From Streptomyces anandii JCM 4720 (GTDB taxonomy: Bacteria; Actinomycetota; Actinomycetes; Streptomycetales; Streptomycetaceae), in contig NZ_BMVJ01000010.1 in NCBI RefSeq assembly GCF_014650655.1, forward strand, positions 21,011 to 56,389: a DNA stretch of 35,379 nucleotides, written 5' to 3'. The notes under the pieces are model-generated. The model ran no database searches. It worked only from the letters and a program-made list of their open reading frames with translations, and had not been told where the DNA came from. A program made the position numbers and the translations under genes. Positions 1-7,728 of the stretch are shown here, piece after piece (the stretch's first letter is position 1; each line of letters starts with the position of its first letter).

Positions 1-51
1 GATCGATCGAACGGGCGCGCGGAGGCGTGCGAAAAGGGGCTCTGACATGCC

Positions 52-78
52 AAAACGGCCACCCCGAAGGGTGGCCGT
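52..78 (-). terminator. Rho-independent terminator with UUCG loop
   Basis: Read on the minus strand, a perfect 10-bp stem (ACGGCCACCC pairing with GGGTGGCCGT) closes a TTCG tetraloop and is followed directly by TTTT. This is the C(UUCG)G type of extra-stable hairpin. It lies 44 bases after the stop codon of the TetR gene and would end the dehydrogenase-regulator transcript. Bases 1-51 hold nothing I recognise. Confidence 0.85.
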
Positions 79-121
79 CATCACATGGCCGACAGGGCCG
101 GAAGAGGCGGGCGGAGGGTGC

Positions 122-973
122 TCAGCGGTCCTTCAGTGCCTCCTCGATGGTCCGCATGACCTCGTCGAGCGGGGCGTCGGTGCGGGCGACCGTCACCAGC
201 ACCTCGCCCTGCCGGGAGACCACCGCCGGGACCTCCCGACGGGCGGTCGCGGTGGTGGCGGGGGCGGACGCGGTGCTCGCCGGGACGGTGCCGCGGCCGG
301 CCCCGATCCCCGTGCCGAACGTCTTGCGCACGATGGCGAAGGCGTGGTCCAGCTGCGCCTCCACGTCCCCCTGGCCGTCCGCCCGCAGCCAGCGCCGCAG
401 CACGTGGTTGTGGGCGGTGACGACGGCGGAGGCCGCCACCTCCGCGAGCAGCGGATCGTCGTTGGCGTCGTCTGCGTGCGCCCGCTCGTCGAAGTGGCCC
501 AGCAGATAGCGCGTGAACAGGCGCTCGTAGCGGGCCACCGAGGCGATCTCGGCCTCGCGCAGCGTCGGCACCTCGCGGGTCAGCTTGTAGCGGGCGACCG
601 AGATCTCCGGCCGCCCCGCGTACATCTTCATGACCTCCTTGATGCCGCGGCACACCGTGTCGAGCGGGTGCTCGTGGGCGGGGGCGGCGTTGAGGACCGC
701 CTCGGCGCGGATCAGGGTGTCGTCGTGGTCGGGGAAGATCGCCTCTTCCTTGGAGCGGAAGTGGCGGAAGAAGGTGCGGCGGGCGACCCCGGCCGCCGCG
801 GCGATCTCGTCGACCGTGGTCGCCTCGTACCCCTTCGTCGCGAACAGCTCCATCGCGGCGGCCGCCAGCTCCCGTCGCATCCTGAGCCGCTGGGCGGCCG
901 CGCGGGAGCCCGCGGCACTCTCCGGCGCGTCGGGCGTGGCTGGTGTACGTGAGGACTTGGCGGGCTGGGGCAT
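122..973 (-). CDS. TetR-family transcriptional regulator
   Basis: Predicted 283-residue DNA-binding repressor. A classic TetR helix-turn-helix lies at about residues 35-85, running from RRELAAAAMELFATKGY to FFRHFRSKEEAIF. A helical ligand-binding region follows, and then an Ala/Thr-rich stretch that makes the protein longer than the usual 190-220 residues. I chose the ATG at 973 (MPQPAKSS); an in-frame ATG six codons upstream (991) is also possible. Neither has a convincing ribosome binding site. The gene lies downstream of, and on the same strand as, a 3-hydroxyacyl-CoA dehydrogenase, with a 169-bp gap that holds a phased hexamer array. That context suggests control of acyl-CoA metabolism, perhaps with an acyl-CoA ligand. 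The ligand is inference; the family call is firm. Confidence 0.9.
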   Translation of the reverse strand: MPQPAKSSRTPATPDAPESAAGSRAAAQRLRMRRELAAAAMELFATKGYEATTVDEIAAAAGVARRTFFRHFRSKEEAIFPDHDDTLIRAEAVLNAAPAHEHPLDTVCRGIKEVMKMYAGRPEISVARYKLTREVPTLREAEIASVARYERLFTRYLLGHFDERAHADDANDDPLLAEVAASAVVTAHNHVLRRWLRADGQGDVEAQLDHAFAIVRKTFGTGIGAGRGTVPASTASAPATTATARREVPAVVSRQGEVLVTVARTDAPLDEVMRTIEEALKDR

Positions 974-1093
974 GACCCGAACGTACTGCATCCGCGCAGC
1001 TTGGTGCGCATGTCCCCGGTTTCCGCCGTTCCCGGTGGGAGCGGGGCCGGCCGCCGGGTCCAGCAGCCCGCCCCACTCCCGCCCCGCCCGGAA

Positions 1094-1144
1094 CCGGTCG
1101 CCGGGCCGGTCGCCGGGCCGGTCTTCGCGCCGGTCGGGCCGGTC
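1094..1144. repeat. Phased CCGGTC array between dehydrogenase and tetR
   Basis: The hexamer CCGGTC starts at 1094, 1106, 1118 and 1130, exactly 12 bp apart, with a fifth copy at 1139 that runs into the dehydrogenase stop codon. The first two 12-mers (CCGGTCGCCGGG) are identical. It fills part of the 169-bp gap upstream of the TetR gene and could be a binding-site array or simple slippage repeat. Confidence 0.6.
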
Positions 1145-2948
1145 AGCGGCGGGCATATTCGCGGAAGCCGCGGCCCGTCTTGCGGCCGAGGCAGCCCGCG
1201 GCCACCAAGTGCTCGAGCAGCGGCGCCGGGGCCAGGCCCGGGTCGCGGAACTCGCGGTGGAGCACCTTCTCGATGGCCAGCGACACATCGAGGCCCACGA
1301 CGTCCAGCAGCTCGAACGGACCCATCGGGTAGCCGCCGCCCAGCTTCATCGCCGCGTCGATGTCGTCGAGGGTCGCGTAGTGCTCCTGCACCATCTTGAT
1401 CGCGTTGTTGAGGTACGGGAACAGCAGCGCGTTCACGATGAACCCGGCCCGGTCGCCGCAGTCCACGGCGTGCTTGCGGATCTTGCCGCACACCTCGCGG
1501 ACCGTGGCGTGCACGTCCTCGGCGGTCAGCACCGTGCGCACGACCTCGACGAGCTTCATCGCCGGCGCCGGGTTGAAGAAGTGCATGCCGATCACGTCGT
1601 GCGGGCGCGAGGTGGCGCGGGCACAGGCGACCACCGGCAGCGAGGAGGTGGTGGTGGCCAGCACCGCGCCCGGCTTGCAGACCTTGTCCAGCGTCGCGAA
1701 CAGCTGCTGCTTGACGGCGAGGTCCTCGGCGACGGCCTCCAGGGCGAGGTCCACGTCGGCGAAGTCGTCGTAGGTGCCGGTCGCCGTGATCCGGTCCAGG
1801 GTCTGCGCGGCGGCCTCGGCGGTCATCCGGCCCTTGTCGACAGAGCGCGAAAGCGACTTGCCGATACGGGCCTTGGCGGCCTGCGCCTTCTCCTCGCTGC
1901 GCGCGGCGAGCACCACCTCGTAGCCGGCCTTGGCGAAGACCTCGGCGATGCCGGAGGCCATGGTGCCCGAGCCGGCCACGCCGACCGAGCGGACGGGGCG
2001 GCCGGGGGTGAGGGAGTCGCCCTCCAGCGGGGTCAGCGCGTCGCGCACGACCGTGCCGCTGCCCGGGGCCTCGTAGGTGTAGAAGCCGCGGCCCGCCTTG
2101 CGCCCGGTCAGGCCGGCCTCACTGAGCTGCTTGAGGATGGGCGCGGGGGCGTGCAGCCGGTCGTGGGACTCGGCGTACATGGCGTCCAGGACCGTGCGCG
2201 CCGTGTCGACGCCGATCAGGTCGAGCAGCGCCAGCGGACCCATGGGCAGGCCGCAGCCGAGCCGCATCGCGGCGTCGATGTCCTCGCGGGAGGCGTACTT
2301 CGCCTCGTACATCGCGGCGGCCTGGTTGAGGTAGCCGAACAGCAGGCCGTCGGCGACGAACCCGGGCCGGTCGCCGACCGCGACGGGCTCCTTGCCGAGC
2401 TCCAGCGCGAGGTCGGTGACGGCGGCGACGGCGCCCGGCGCGGTCAGCACGGAGGAGACCACCTCGACCAGCTTCATGGCCTGCGCCGGGTTGAAGAAGT
2501 GCAGGCCGAGCACGCGCTCGGGATGGGCCGAGTCGGCGGCCAGGCGCGTCACCGACAGGGCGTTGGTACCGGTGGCCAGGATGGTGCCGGGCCGCACGAC
2601 GCGGTCCAGCTCGCGGAAGATCTGCTGCTTGATCTCGTACGACTCCGGGGCCACCTCGATGACGAGGTCGGCGTCGGCGGCCGCGGTGAGGTCGGTGGCG
2701 GTGCGCACCCGGGCGAGGACGTCCGCGCGCTCCTGCTCGGTGAGGCGGCCGCGCTCGACGGCGCGGGCGGTGGAGGACTCCAGCGCGGCCACGGACTTGG
2801 CGGCCGCCGCCTCGCTGATGTCGATGCCGACCACGTCGCGGCCGGCGCGGGCGAGGACTTCGGTGATGCCGGTGCCCATGGTGCCCAGGCCGACGACGGC
2901 GATCGTCTTCAGCGGGGACAGGGGGCTGTCGGAGAGGGGAGCGGCCAT
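1143..2948 (-). CDS. Tandem-duplicated 3-hydroxyacyl-CoA dehydrogenase
   Basis: 601-residue protein predicted to catalyse NAD(P)-dependent oxidation or reduction of 3-hydroxyacyl-CoA / 3-hydroxybutyryl-CoA in beta-oxidation or butyryl-CoA supply. It contains two complete copies of the dehydrogenase unit. Each has a Rossmann domain followed by an all-helical dimerisation domain. Copy 1 begins IAVVGLGTMGTG (GxGxxG) and copy 2 VGVAGSGTMASG, where the third glycine is Ala. Both copies keep the catalytic-His motif HFFNPA followed by MKLVEVV, and each ends in a PMGP...GRKxGRGFxxY block, so both look active. The start is the ATG at 2948, 9 bp after GGAG. No crotonase domain is present, so it is not a classical FadB fusion. 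It is probably co-transcribed with the downstream TetR gene. Confidence 0.93.
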   Translation of the reverse strand: MAAPLSDSPLSPLKTIAVVGLGTMGTGITEVLARAGRDVVGIDISEAAAAKSVAALESSTARAVERGRLTEQERADVLARVRTATDLTAAADADLVIEVAPESYEIKQQIFRELDRVVRPGTILATGTNALSVTRLAADSAHPERVLGLHFFNPAQAMKLVEVVSSVLTAPGAVAAVTDLALELGKEPVAVGDRPGFVADGLLFGYLNQAAAMYEAKYASREDIDAAMRLGCGLPMGPLALLDLIGVDTARTVLDAMYAESHDRLHAPAPILKQLSEAGLTGRKAGRGFYTYEAPGSGTVVRDALTPLEGDSLTPGRPVRSVGVAGSGTMASGIAEVFAKAGYEVVLAARSEEKAQAAKARIGKSLSRSVDKGRMTAEAAAQTLDRITATGTYDDFADVDLALEAVAEDLAVKQQLFATLDKVCKPGAVLATTTSSLPVVACARATSRPHDVIGMHFFNPAPAMKLVEVVRTVLTAEDVHATVREVCGKIRKHAVDCGDRAGFIVNALLFPYLNNAIKMVQEHYATLDDIDAAMKLGGGYPMGPFELLDVVGLDVSLAIEKVLHREFRDPGLAPAPLLEHLVAAGCLGRKTGRGFREYARR

Positions 2949-3152
2949 CGCGGGACTCCAGGAATGAGGGTGACGACTGGGAGCGCGCCCCGGTGCGCCG
3001 AGGGGCGCACACGGGGGGCGGAAAACGCTGAGGGAATGCGGGTGTTGCCGGGCTGCGAGCGCACACGCCCGGATGCCTCTCGCCGCGGGCGCGCACACGC
3101 CCGGGCTGCGGCGGGATGCCGACCGGCCCTGTCCCGGAGCCGAGTCGTACTG

Positions 3153-3169
3153 CGGTACCTGAGGTACCG
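3153..3169. promoter_or_regulatory. Palindromic operator candidate CGGTACC-TGA-GGTACCG
   Basis: Perfect inverted repeat with 7-bp arms and a 3-bp centre, about 200 bp upstream of the dehydrogenase start. Its size and symmetry fit a TetR-type operator. Which protein binds it is not shown by the sequence. Confidence 0.4.
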
Positions 3170-3317
3170 AACCGACAACACTCGCAGCGGCTGCGTCACC
3201 AGGCCACTGCAAGTCAGTGCGAGCGGGTAACTCGCTCGTCTGAGCTTAACCGGTGGGTAACGAGCGCGCCACCCCCCTGAGTTTGTGATGTACGTCCCGC
3301 GCGGAGGCGTGTCCTCC

Positions 3318-3323
3318 TAAGCT
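3318..3323 (+). promoter_or_regulatory. Possible -10 element of a leaderless promoter
   Basis: TAAGCT ends 7 bp before the GTG start at 3331, which would place transcription initiation at or next to the start codon. No ribosome binding site sits at the normal distance, which also fits leaderless expression. The -35 is not recognisable. Confidence 0.4.
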
Positions 3324-3330
3324 GGCCCCC

Positions 3331-3906
3331 GTGGACGAAGAGTTGCGATCACTCACGCACCGTGTACGGCGGGAGTCGGGCGGCTCGGCGGCGTACGAGC
3401 ACCTGGCGGCCACCGGCGACCTCGACGAACTCGCCGAAGTGCTCACCGCGCCGGGACAGCCGCTGTGGGCCAGGGAACTGGCCGCGTTCCGCCTCGGCGT
3501 CGCGGGCGACCGCAGGGCCTTCGAGTCCCTGGTCCTCTTCCTGAACCACCGCGACCCCGAGCGCTGCGCCGGCGCGGCCCACGCCCTGGCCCGCCTCGGC
3601 GACCCCCGCACCGCCCGCGCGGCGGCGGCCCTCGCCACCAACGAACTCCGCGTCGCCTACGCCCTGCACCCCGTACGCCTCCTGGTGGACCTGCGCGCCC
3701 CGGAGTCCGTACCGGCCCTGATCACCACGCTCCAGCGCCGCCTGCGCCCCCACGACCCCTACCGCGGGGTCGCCCTGGCCTGCGTGGAGGGCCTGGGCAT
3801 CCTGGGCGACCCCCGGGCACGCCCGGTGCTCAGCGAGGCCCTGGCCCACCCGTCCCTCGCGGAGGCGGCCGTCCACGCCCTGGCCCGCATCCCGCGTCAG
3901 AGGTAG
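3331..3906 (+). CDS. HEAT-repeat protein
   Basis: 191 residues of helical repeats of the PBS-lyase HEAT type. Recurring helix-turn-helix units include DRRAFESLVLFLNHRDPERC followed by AAHALARLGDPR, then ESVPALITTLQRRL, ACVEGLGILGDPRARPVL and AAVHALARI. Such folds act as protein-interaction scaffolds; the partner is unknown. No catalytic motif, signal peptide or membrane segment is visible. GTG at 3331 is the likely start because the Shine-Dalgarno-like purines (about 3303) are too far away and a -10-like TAAGCT sits 7 bp upstream. It is transcribed alone: the upstream gene diverges, and the next gene converges with only 7 bp between the stop codons. Confidence 0.8.
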   Translation: MDEELRSLTHRVRRESGGSAAYEHLAATGDLDELAEVLTAPGQPLWARELAAFRLGVAGDRRAFESLVLFLNHRDPERCAGAAHALARLGDPRTARAAAALATNELRVAYALHPVRLLVDLRAPESVPALITTLQRRLRPHDPYRGVALACVEGLGILGDPRARPVLSEALAHPSLAEAAVHALARIPRQR

Positions 3907-3913
3907 GGCAGGA

Positions 3914-4435
3914 TCACCCCGGCAACCCCCTGACGTACCGCACCTCGGGCACCGCGACCCCGTCCGCCTCGAAAGGCTCCTCGGCGCCGTCCGCTTCAAA
4001 GCCCGCCCGCTCGTAGAAGCGGCGGGCGCGCGCGTTGCCCTTCAGCACCCACAGGTACACGCGCGCGTGCCCCGCGGCAGCGCACCCGCGCACCGCCTCC
4101 TCCAGCAACGCCCGCCCGACACCCCTGCCGGCCCGTCCGGGGTCCACGTAGATCGCGTACAACTCGGCGTCACCAGTGCGTAGTTCGCCGTCCCGGTACG
4201 GGCCGTGGCACGCCCAGCCGATCACGCCGCCGTCGTCCTCGGCGACGAGGTTCACCACACCGCTGTCGCCGCGCGCGAGGAGCGTGCGGCGCCGCTCGGC
4301 GTCCCGCGTCACGCTGAGCGCGTCGAGGTACGACGCCGGTATGAGGTCACGGTAGGCGGCCTGCCGGCCGCTAACCCGGATCTCGGCGACCCGGTCGCAG
4401 TCGGCGGGGGTCATCGCCCGCACGCGCGGGTTCAT
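3914..4435 (-). CDS. GNAT-family N-acetyltransferase
   Basis: 173-residue acetyl-CoA-dependent acyltransferase of unknown substrate. The acetyl-CoA binding motif A is visible as AIYVDPGRAGRGVGRALLEEAV (R-x-x-G-x-G form), and motif B as the block NARARRFYERAGFEADG. The ATG at 4435 overlaps the TGA of the upstream RidA-like gene in an ATGA arrangement, so translation is probably coupled and the two proteins probably serve one pathway. Length is normal for the family. The substrate cannot be inferred from the sequence. Confidence 0.92.
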   Translation of the reverse strand: MNPRVRAMTPADCDRVAEIRVSGRQAAYRDLIPASYLDALSVTRDAERRRTLLARGDSGVVNLVAEDDGGVIGWACHGPYRDGELRTGDAELYAIYVDPGRAGRGVGRALLEEAVRGCAAAGHARVYLWVLKGNARARRFYERAGFEADGAEEPFEADGVAVPEVRYVRGLPG

Positions 4436-4833
4436 TGTTCGCTCACCACCGCCAGGGCCTCGATCTCCATCAGGAATTCCGGACGGACCAGCGCCGCCAC
4501 CTGGACGGCGGAGCAGGCGGGGAGGCGGTCGTCGGGGATGTGGGCGGCGCGGGCCGCGCGGATCGCGGGGAGGTGGGCCGTGTCCGTGACGAAGTAGGTG
4601 AGCTTGACGACGTCGTCGAAGCCCGCGCCGGCGGCGGCCAGGCAGCGGCGGAGGTTCTCGAAGACCTGCCGGGCCTGGGCCGCCGCGTCCCCCTCACCGA
4701 CGATCCCGCCCTCCTCGTCCAGCGGGAGCTGGCCGGAGACCGCGACGAGGCGCCCGGTGGCCATGACGACGTGGGAGTACTGCGCGGCGGGGAAGACCCC
4801 GGCGGGGGCGGTGATTCTGGTCGGCTCGCTCAT
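4432..4833 (-). CDS. RidA/YjgF-family protein lacking the catalytic Arg
   Basis: 133 residues spanning the whole Rid (YER057c/YjgF/UK114) fold, with SGQLPLDEEGGIVG near the N-terminus and MEIEALAVV at the C-terminus. Archetypal RidA hydrolyses reactive enamine/imine intermediates using an Arg in a PARS motif. Here that motif reads PACS (Cys107). This places the protein among Rid subfamilies without that arginine, so imine deaminase activity should not be assumed. Its stop overlaps the start of the GNAT gene (ATGA). The upstream gene, a secreted hydrolase on the same strand, ends 50 bp before the start. The true role is unknown; a ligand-binding or specialised hydrolase function is possible. 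Confidence 0.88.
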   Translation of the reverse strand: MSEPTRITAPAGVFPAAQYSHVVMATGRLVAVSGQLPLDEEGGIVGEGDAAAQARQVFENLRRCLAAAGAGFDDVVKLTYFVTDTAHLPAIRAARAAHIPDDRLPACSAVQVAALVRPEFLMEIEALAVVSEQ

Positions 4834-4883
4834 GCGTCCATGGTGGACCACGGGTCCGACAACGCCCGCCCCCCGCCGGAGGT

Positions 4884-6488
4884 TCAGCCGCGGAAGCCGA
4901 CCAGCTCGTGCAGCGCCGCGCCGCGCGGGACGCCCGAACCGGAGGGCGCCGCCTTGACGGCGGACGCCTTCGCGCTCAGCGGCTTGGGGTCGGGCAGCTT
5001 CTGGCACACCGCGTCGGCCACGCCCGTACGGCCCCGCGGCACCTTGCCGTTGGTCAGGTACGCCGACAGGTACTTGTCCAGGCAGGCGTTGCCGCTCAGC
5101 GTGATGCCGTGGTTGCCGCCGCCCTGCTCGACGACCAGGCTGGAGCCCCGCAACAGGTGATGCACCGTCACACCGCCCTCGTAGGGCGTGGCCGCGTCGT
5201 CGGTCGCCTGGAACAGCAGCACCGGCGGCAGCTTGCCGTTGGCGATGTTCACCGGGCGCATCGTGGAGGTCGGCCAGAACGCGCACGGCGCGTTGTACCA
5301 GGCGTTGTTCCAGGCCATGAACGGCGCCTTGTCGTACACCGCCCAGTTGTCCTTGCGCCACTGCCGCCAGTCCCGCGGCCAGGCGGCGTCGCGGCACTGC
5401 ACCGCGCTGTAGACGCTGTAGCCGTTGTCCCCGGAGGCGTCCACGGCGCCGAAGTTGCCGTACGCCTCGACCAGCGGGCCGGTCTTCTTCTCGTTGACGT
5501 ACGCGGCGAACGCCTGGGCGAGACGGGGCCAGTAGCCGTTGTAGTAGCCGCCCGGGATGAAGGTGTCCTCCAGCTCCGAGGCGCCGACCTTGCCGCCCGC
5601 GGGCTTCCTGGCGAGCGCCGCCCGCATCGCGTACCACTTGGCCTCGACCTTCTCCGGGTCGGTGCCGAGCTTGTAGGTCGAGTCGTACTTGGCGACCCAG
5701 GCCATGAAGGCGCGGTGGCGGTCGTTGAAGGCGTAGTCCTGCTGGAGGTTGTCGTCGTACCAGACACCGGCCGGGTCGACGATCGAGTCCAGGACGAGTC
5801 GGCGCACCCGCTGGGGGAAGAGCTTGGCGTACACAGCGCCGAGGTAGGTGCCGTAGGAGTAGCCGAAGTAGTTGATCCTGTTCGCGCCGAGCGCCTGCCG
5901 GATCGAGTCCATGTCGGTGGCGGCGTTGACCGTGTTGACGTACGGCAGCAGCTTCGCGTACTTCCGGCCGCAGGCGGCGGCGAAGGACCTCGCGCGCGCG
6001 AGGTTGGCCTTCTCCAGCGCGGCGGTGCGCGGCACCGAGTCCGGCCGCACCGGCTTGAACTGGCCCGGCTTGCAGTCGAGCGCGGGCGTACTGGCGCCCA
6101 CCCCGCGCGGGTCGAATCCGATGACGTCGTACTGGGCCGCGACCGCCTTGGGCAGCGAGGAGGCGACGAACCCGGCGAGCGAGAGCCCGCTGCCGCCGGG
6201 GCCGCCGGGGTTGACCAGCAGCGGCCCCTGGTACGTCTTCGCGGTGTGCGGGACGCGGGAGAGGGCCAGTGTGATCTTCTGCCCGGACGGGTGCCGGTAG
6301 TCCAGCGGCACCTTCAAGGACCCGCACTGCATGCTCGGGTGCTCGGTGGTGCCGCACTTCTTCCAGGTGACCTTGGCGACATGGACGGCGACTGCGGAGT
6401 GCGATGTGCTCGCGTCGGCGGGGACGGCCGTGACGGAACCGGCGACCACGACGGCGGCACCGCACAGCACGGCAGCGCTTTTTCTCAT
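4884..6488 (-). CDS. Secreted alpha/beta-hydrolase (Tap-type tripeptidyl aminopeptidase)
   Basis: 534-residue exported serine hydrolase, probably releasing short N-terminal peptides outside the cell. A signal peptide is clear: MRKS, a hydrophobic core at residues 5-22, and an Ala-x-Ala site (PADA, cut after Ala26). The oxyanion-type motif NPGGPGGSG is at 93-101. The nucleophile elbow GYSYG places the catalytic Ser at 211. The C-terminal TAP-like domain carries the acid (QATDDAATPYEG) and the His (GGGNHG). This matches the Streptomyces Tap/SlpD/SlpE family (S33). There is no lipobox, so it is more likely free than a lipoprotein. A cluster of short palindromes (6567-6599) lies upstream of the start. 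Confidence 0.92.
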   Translation of the reverse strand: MRKSAAVLCGAAVVVAGSVTAVPADASTSHSAVAVHVAKVTWKKCGTTEHPSMQCGSLKVPLDYRHPSGQKITLALSRVPHTAKTYQGPLLVNPGGPGGSGLSLAGFVASSLPKAVAAQYDVIGFDPRGVGASTPALDCKPGQFKPVRPDSVPRTAALEKANLARARSFAAACGRKYAKLLPYVNTVNAATDMDSIRQALGANRINYFGYSYGTYLGAVYAKLFPQRVRRLVLDSIVDPAGVWYDDNLQQDYAFNDRHRAFMAWVAKYDSTYKLGTDPEKVEAKWYAMRAALARKPAGGKVGASELEDTFIPGGYYNGYWPRLAQAFAAYVNEKKTGPLVEAYGNFGAVDASGDNGYSVYSAVQCRDAAWPRDWRQWRKDNWAVYDKAPFMAWNNAWYNAPCAFWPTSTMRPVNIANGKLPPVLLFQATDDAATPYEGGVTVHHLLRGSSLVVEQGGGNHGITLSGNACLDKYLSAYLTNGKVPRGRTGVADAVCQKLPDPKPLSAKASAVKAAPSGSGVPRGAALHELVGFRG

Positions 6489-6566
6489 GCGTCCTCCCAG
6501 GACGGAGAGGCTGCGGACCGCGGGTCTCGCGATCCTCGCCGCATCGTCCCGGAAAGCACCCCTGGA

Positions 6567-6599
6567 AGAACGCGTTCTGACAATTGTTGACCCAATTGG
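6567..6599. promoter_or_regulatory. Cluster of short palindromes upstream of secreted peptidase
   Basis: Three perfect palindromes occur within 33 bp: AGAACGCGTTCT (6567-6578), CAATTG (6581-6586) and CCAATTGG (6592-6599). They begin 79 bp upstream of the peptidase start in an unusually AT-rich patch. GAAC-GC-GTTC has only two central bases, so it is not a LexA box. This is probably the control region of the peptidase gene; the regulator is unknown. Confidence 0.4.
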
Positions 6600-6623
6600 G
6601 CCGCGCGAAGCGCTCGAACGATC

Positions 6624-7682
6624 TTAGATGAGCGAAAGTTGCACCGGTTCGGTCATCGAGGGTGCCGAAGACGCATCTGGACGGGTCTCTTCCGGCCGTA
6701 TGCGGCGCGCCGTCCCGCCGTGCGCGGGACCGATGCCGTACTCGGCCGCCAGCTCGTGCACCTGACGGGTGATCCGGCGCTGGTACCACTTCGGGGCGTA
6801 CGCCCCCTCCGCGTACAGCCGCTCGTAACGGCGCACCAGGTGCGGGTGGTGCTGCCCCAGCCACGCCATGAACCACTCCCGGGCGCCCGGCCGCAGATGC
6901 AGCACCAGCGGTGTCACCGAGGTCGCCCCGGCCCGGGCGATCGCGCGCACCGTCGCGCGCAGTTGCGCCGGATGGTCGCCGAGGAAGGGGATCACCGGCG
7001 CCATCAGCACCCCGCAGCCGATGCCCCGCTCGCCGAGGGTGCGCACGACGTCCAGGCGGCGCTCGGGCGCCGGGGTGCCCGGTTCCACCGTGCGCCACAG
7101 CTCGGTGTCGGTGAAGCCCACGGAGACCGAGACGCCCACGTCGGTGACCTCGGCCGCCTGGGTCAGCAGGTCGAGGTCGCGCAGGATCAGCGTGCCCTTG
7201 GTCAGGATCGAGAAGGGGTTCGCTCGGTCGCGCAGGGCGGTCAGGATGCCCGGCATCAGGCGGTAGCGGCCCTCCGCGCGCTGGTAGCAGTCGACGTTCG
7301 TGCCCATGGCGATGTGCTCGCCCTGCCAGCGGGGCGAGGCCAGTTGCCGGCGCAGCAGGTCCGGCGCGTTCACCTTCACCACGATCTGGCTGTCGAAGCC
7401 GAGGCCGGTGTCGAGGTCCAGATAGCTGTGCGTCTTGCGGGCGAAGCAGTACACGCACGCGTGCGTGCAGCCCCGGTAGGGGTTGACCGTCCACTCGAAG
7501 GGCATGCGCGAGGCGCCCGGCACCCGGTTGATGATCGAGCGGGCCCGGATCTCGTGGAAGGTGATCCCGCGGAACTCCGGCGTGTCGAAGGTCCGGGTGG
7601 TCACCGCGTCCGCGCCGAACAGCGCGGCGTCGGCCGCCCGGCCGTGGCCGCCGGACTCCACTGTGAGGTTCTCCCAGCGCAT
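6624..7682 (-). CDS. Radical SAM protein, Rv2578c/SplB-like
   Basis: 352-residue radical S-adenosylmethionine enzyme. The 4Fe-4S ligands appear as CTHACVYC, a CxxxCxxC cluster in the context NPYRGCTHACVYCFAR. That context and the following NVDCYQ and ILTKGT segments are typical of the Rv2578c-type family related to spore photoproduct lyase. The barrel continues through SVSVGFTD and MAPVIPFLGD. The ATG at 7682 is preceded by GAGGAGG at ideal spacing. The substrate is not known for this family from sequence. The promoter contains a perfect SOS box, so a DNA-damage-related role is a reasonable inference. Confidence 0.9.
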   Translation of the reverse strand: MRWENLTVESGGHGRAADAALFGADAVTTRTFDTPEFRGITFHEIRARSIINRVPGASRMPFEWTVNPYRGCTHACVYCFARKTHSYLDLDTGLGFDSQIVVKVNAPDLLRRQLASPRWQGEHIAMGTNVDCYQRAEGRYRLMPGILTALRDRANPFSILTKGTLILRDLDLLTQAAEVTDVGVSVSVGFTDTELWRTVEPGTPAPERRLDVVRTLGERGIGCGVLMAPVIPFLGDHPAQLRATVRAIARAGATSVTPLVLHLRPGAREWFMAWLGQHHPHLVRRYERLYAEGAYAPKWYQRRITRQVHELAAEYGIGPAHGGTARRIRPEETRPDASSAPSMTEPVQLSLI

Positions 7683-7713
7683 GACGCCTCCTCGGTAGCG
7701 GTGCCTCCCGAGT

Positions 7714-7727
7714 GAAACACGTGTTCG
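7714..7727 (-). promoter_or_regulatory. LexA (SOS) box
   Basis: On the minus strand the 14-mer CGAACACGTGTTTC matches the Gram-positive LexA consensus CGAACRNRYGTTYC at every position. It lies 32 bp upstream of the radical SAM start and 1 bp downstream of a -10-like GATAAT, so bound LexA would cover the transcription start. Confidence 0.8.
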
Positions 7728-7728
7728 A

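Larger units (their letters stand above)
2949..3330. promoter_or_regulatory. 382-bp divergent control region
   Basis: This spacer separates the minus-strand dehydrogenase from the plus-strand HEAT-repeat gene. It contains a perfect 7-bp inverted repeat CGGTACC-TGA-GGTACCG at 3153-3169. It also contains a 14-bp direct repeat GCGCACACGCCCGG at 3059-3072 and 3091-3104, and a weak inverted repeat CACTG-N5-CAGTG at 3205-3219. A speculative minus-strand promoter (TTCGGT, 16 bp, TACGAC) would straddle the 3153-3169 palindrome, which is where a TetR operator would be expected. No coding sequence is supported here. Confidence 0.5.

Noticed and set aside
6567-6578. AGAACGCGTTCT as a second LexA box
   Set aside because: The GAAC and GTTC half-sites are 2 bp apart instead of the required 4.
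6570-6590. TTGTCAG on the minus strand as a RecA-independent DNA-damage promoter
   Set aside because: Only the first half matches; the TAGggT half is missing at the right distance.
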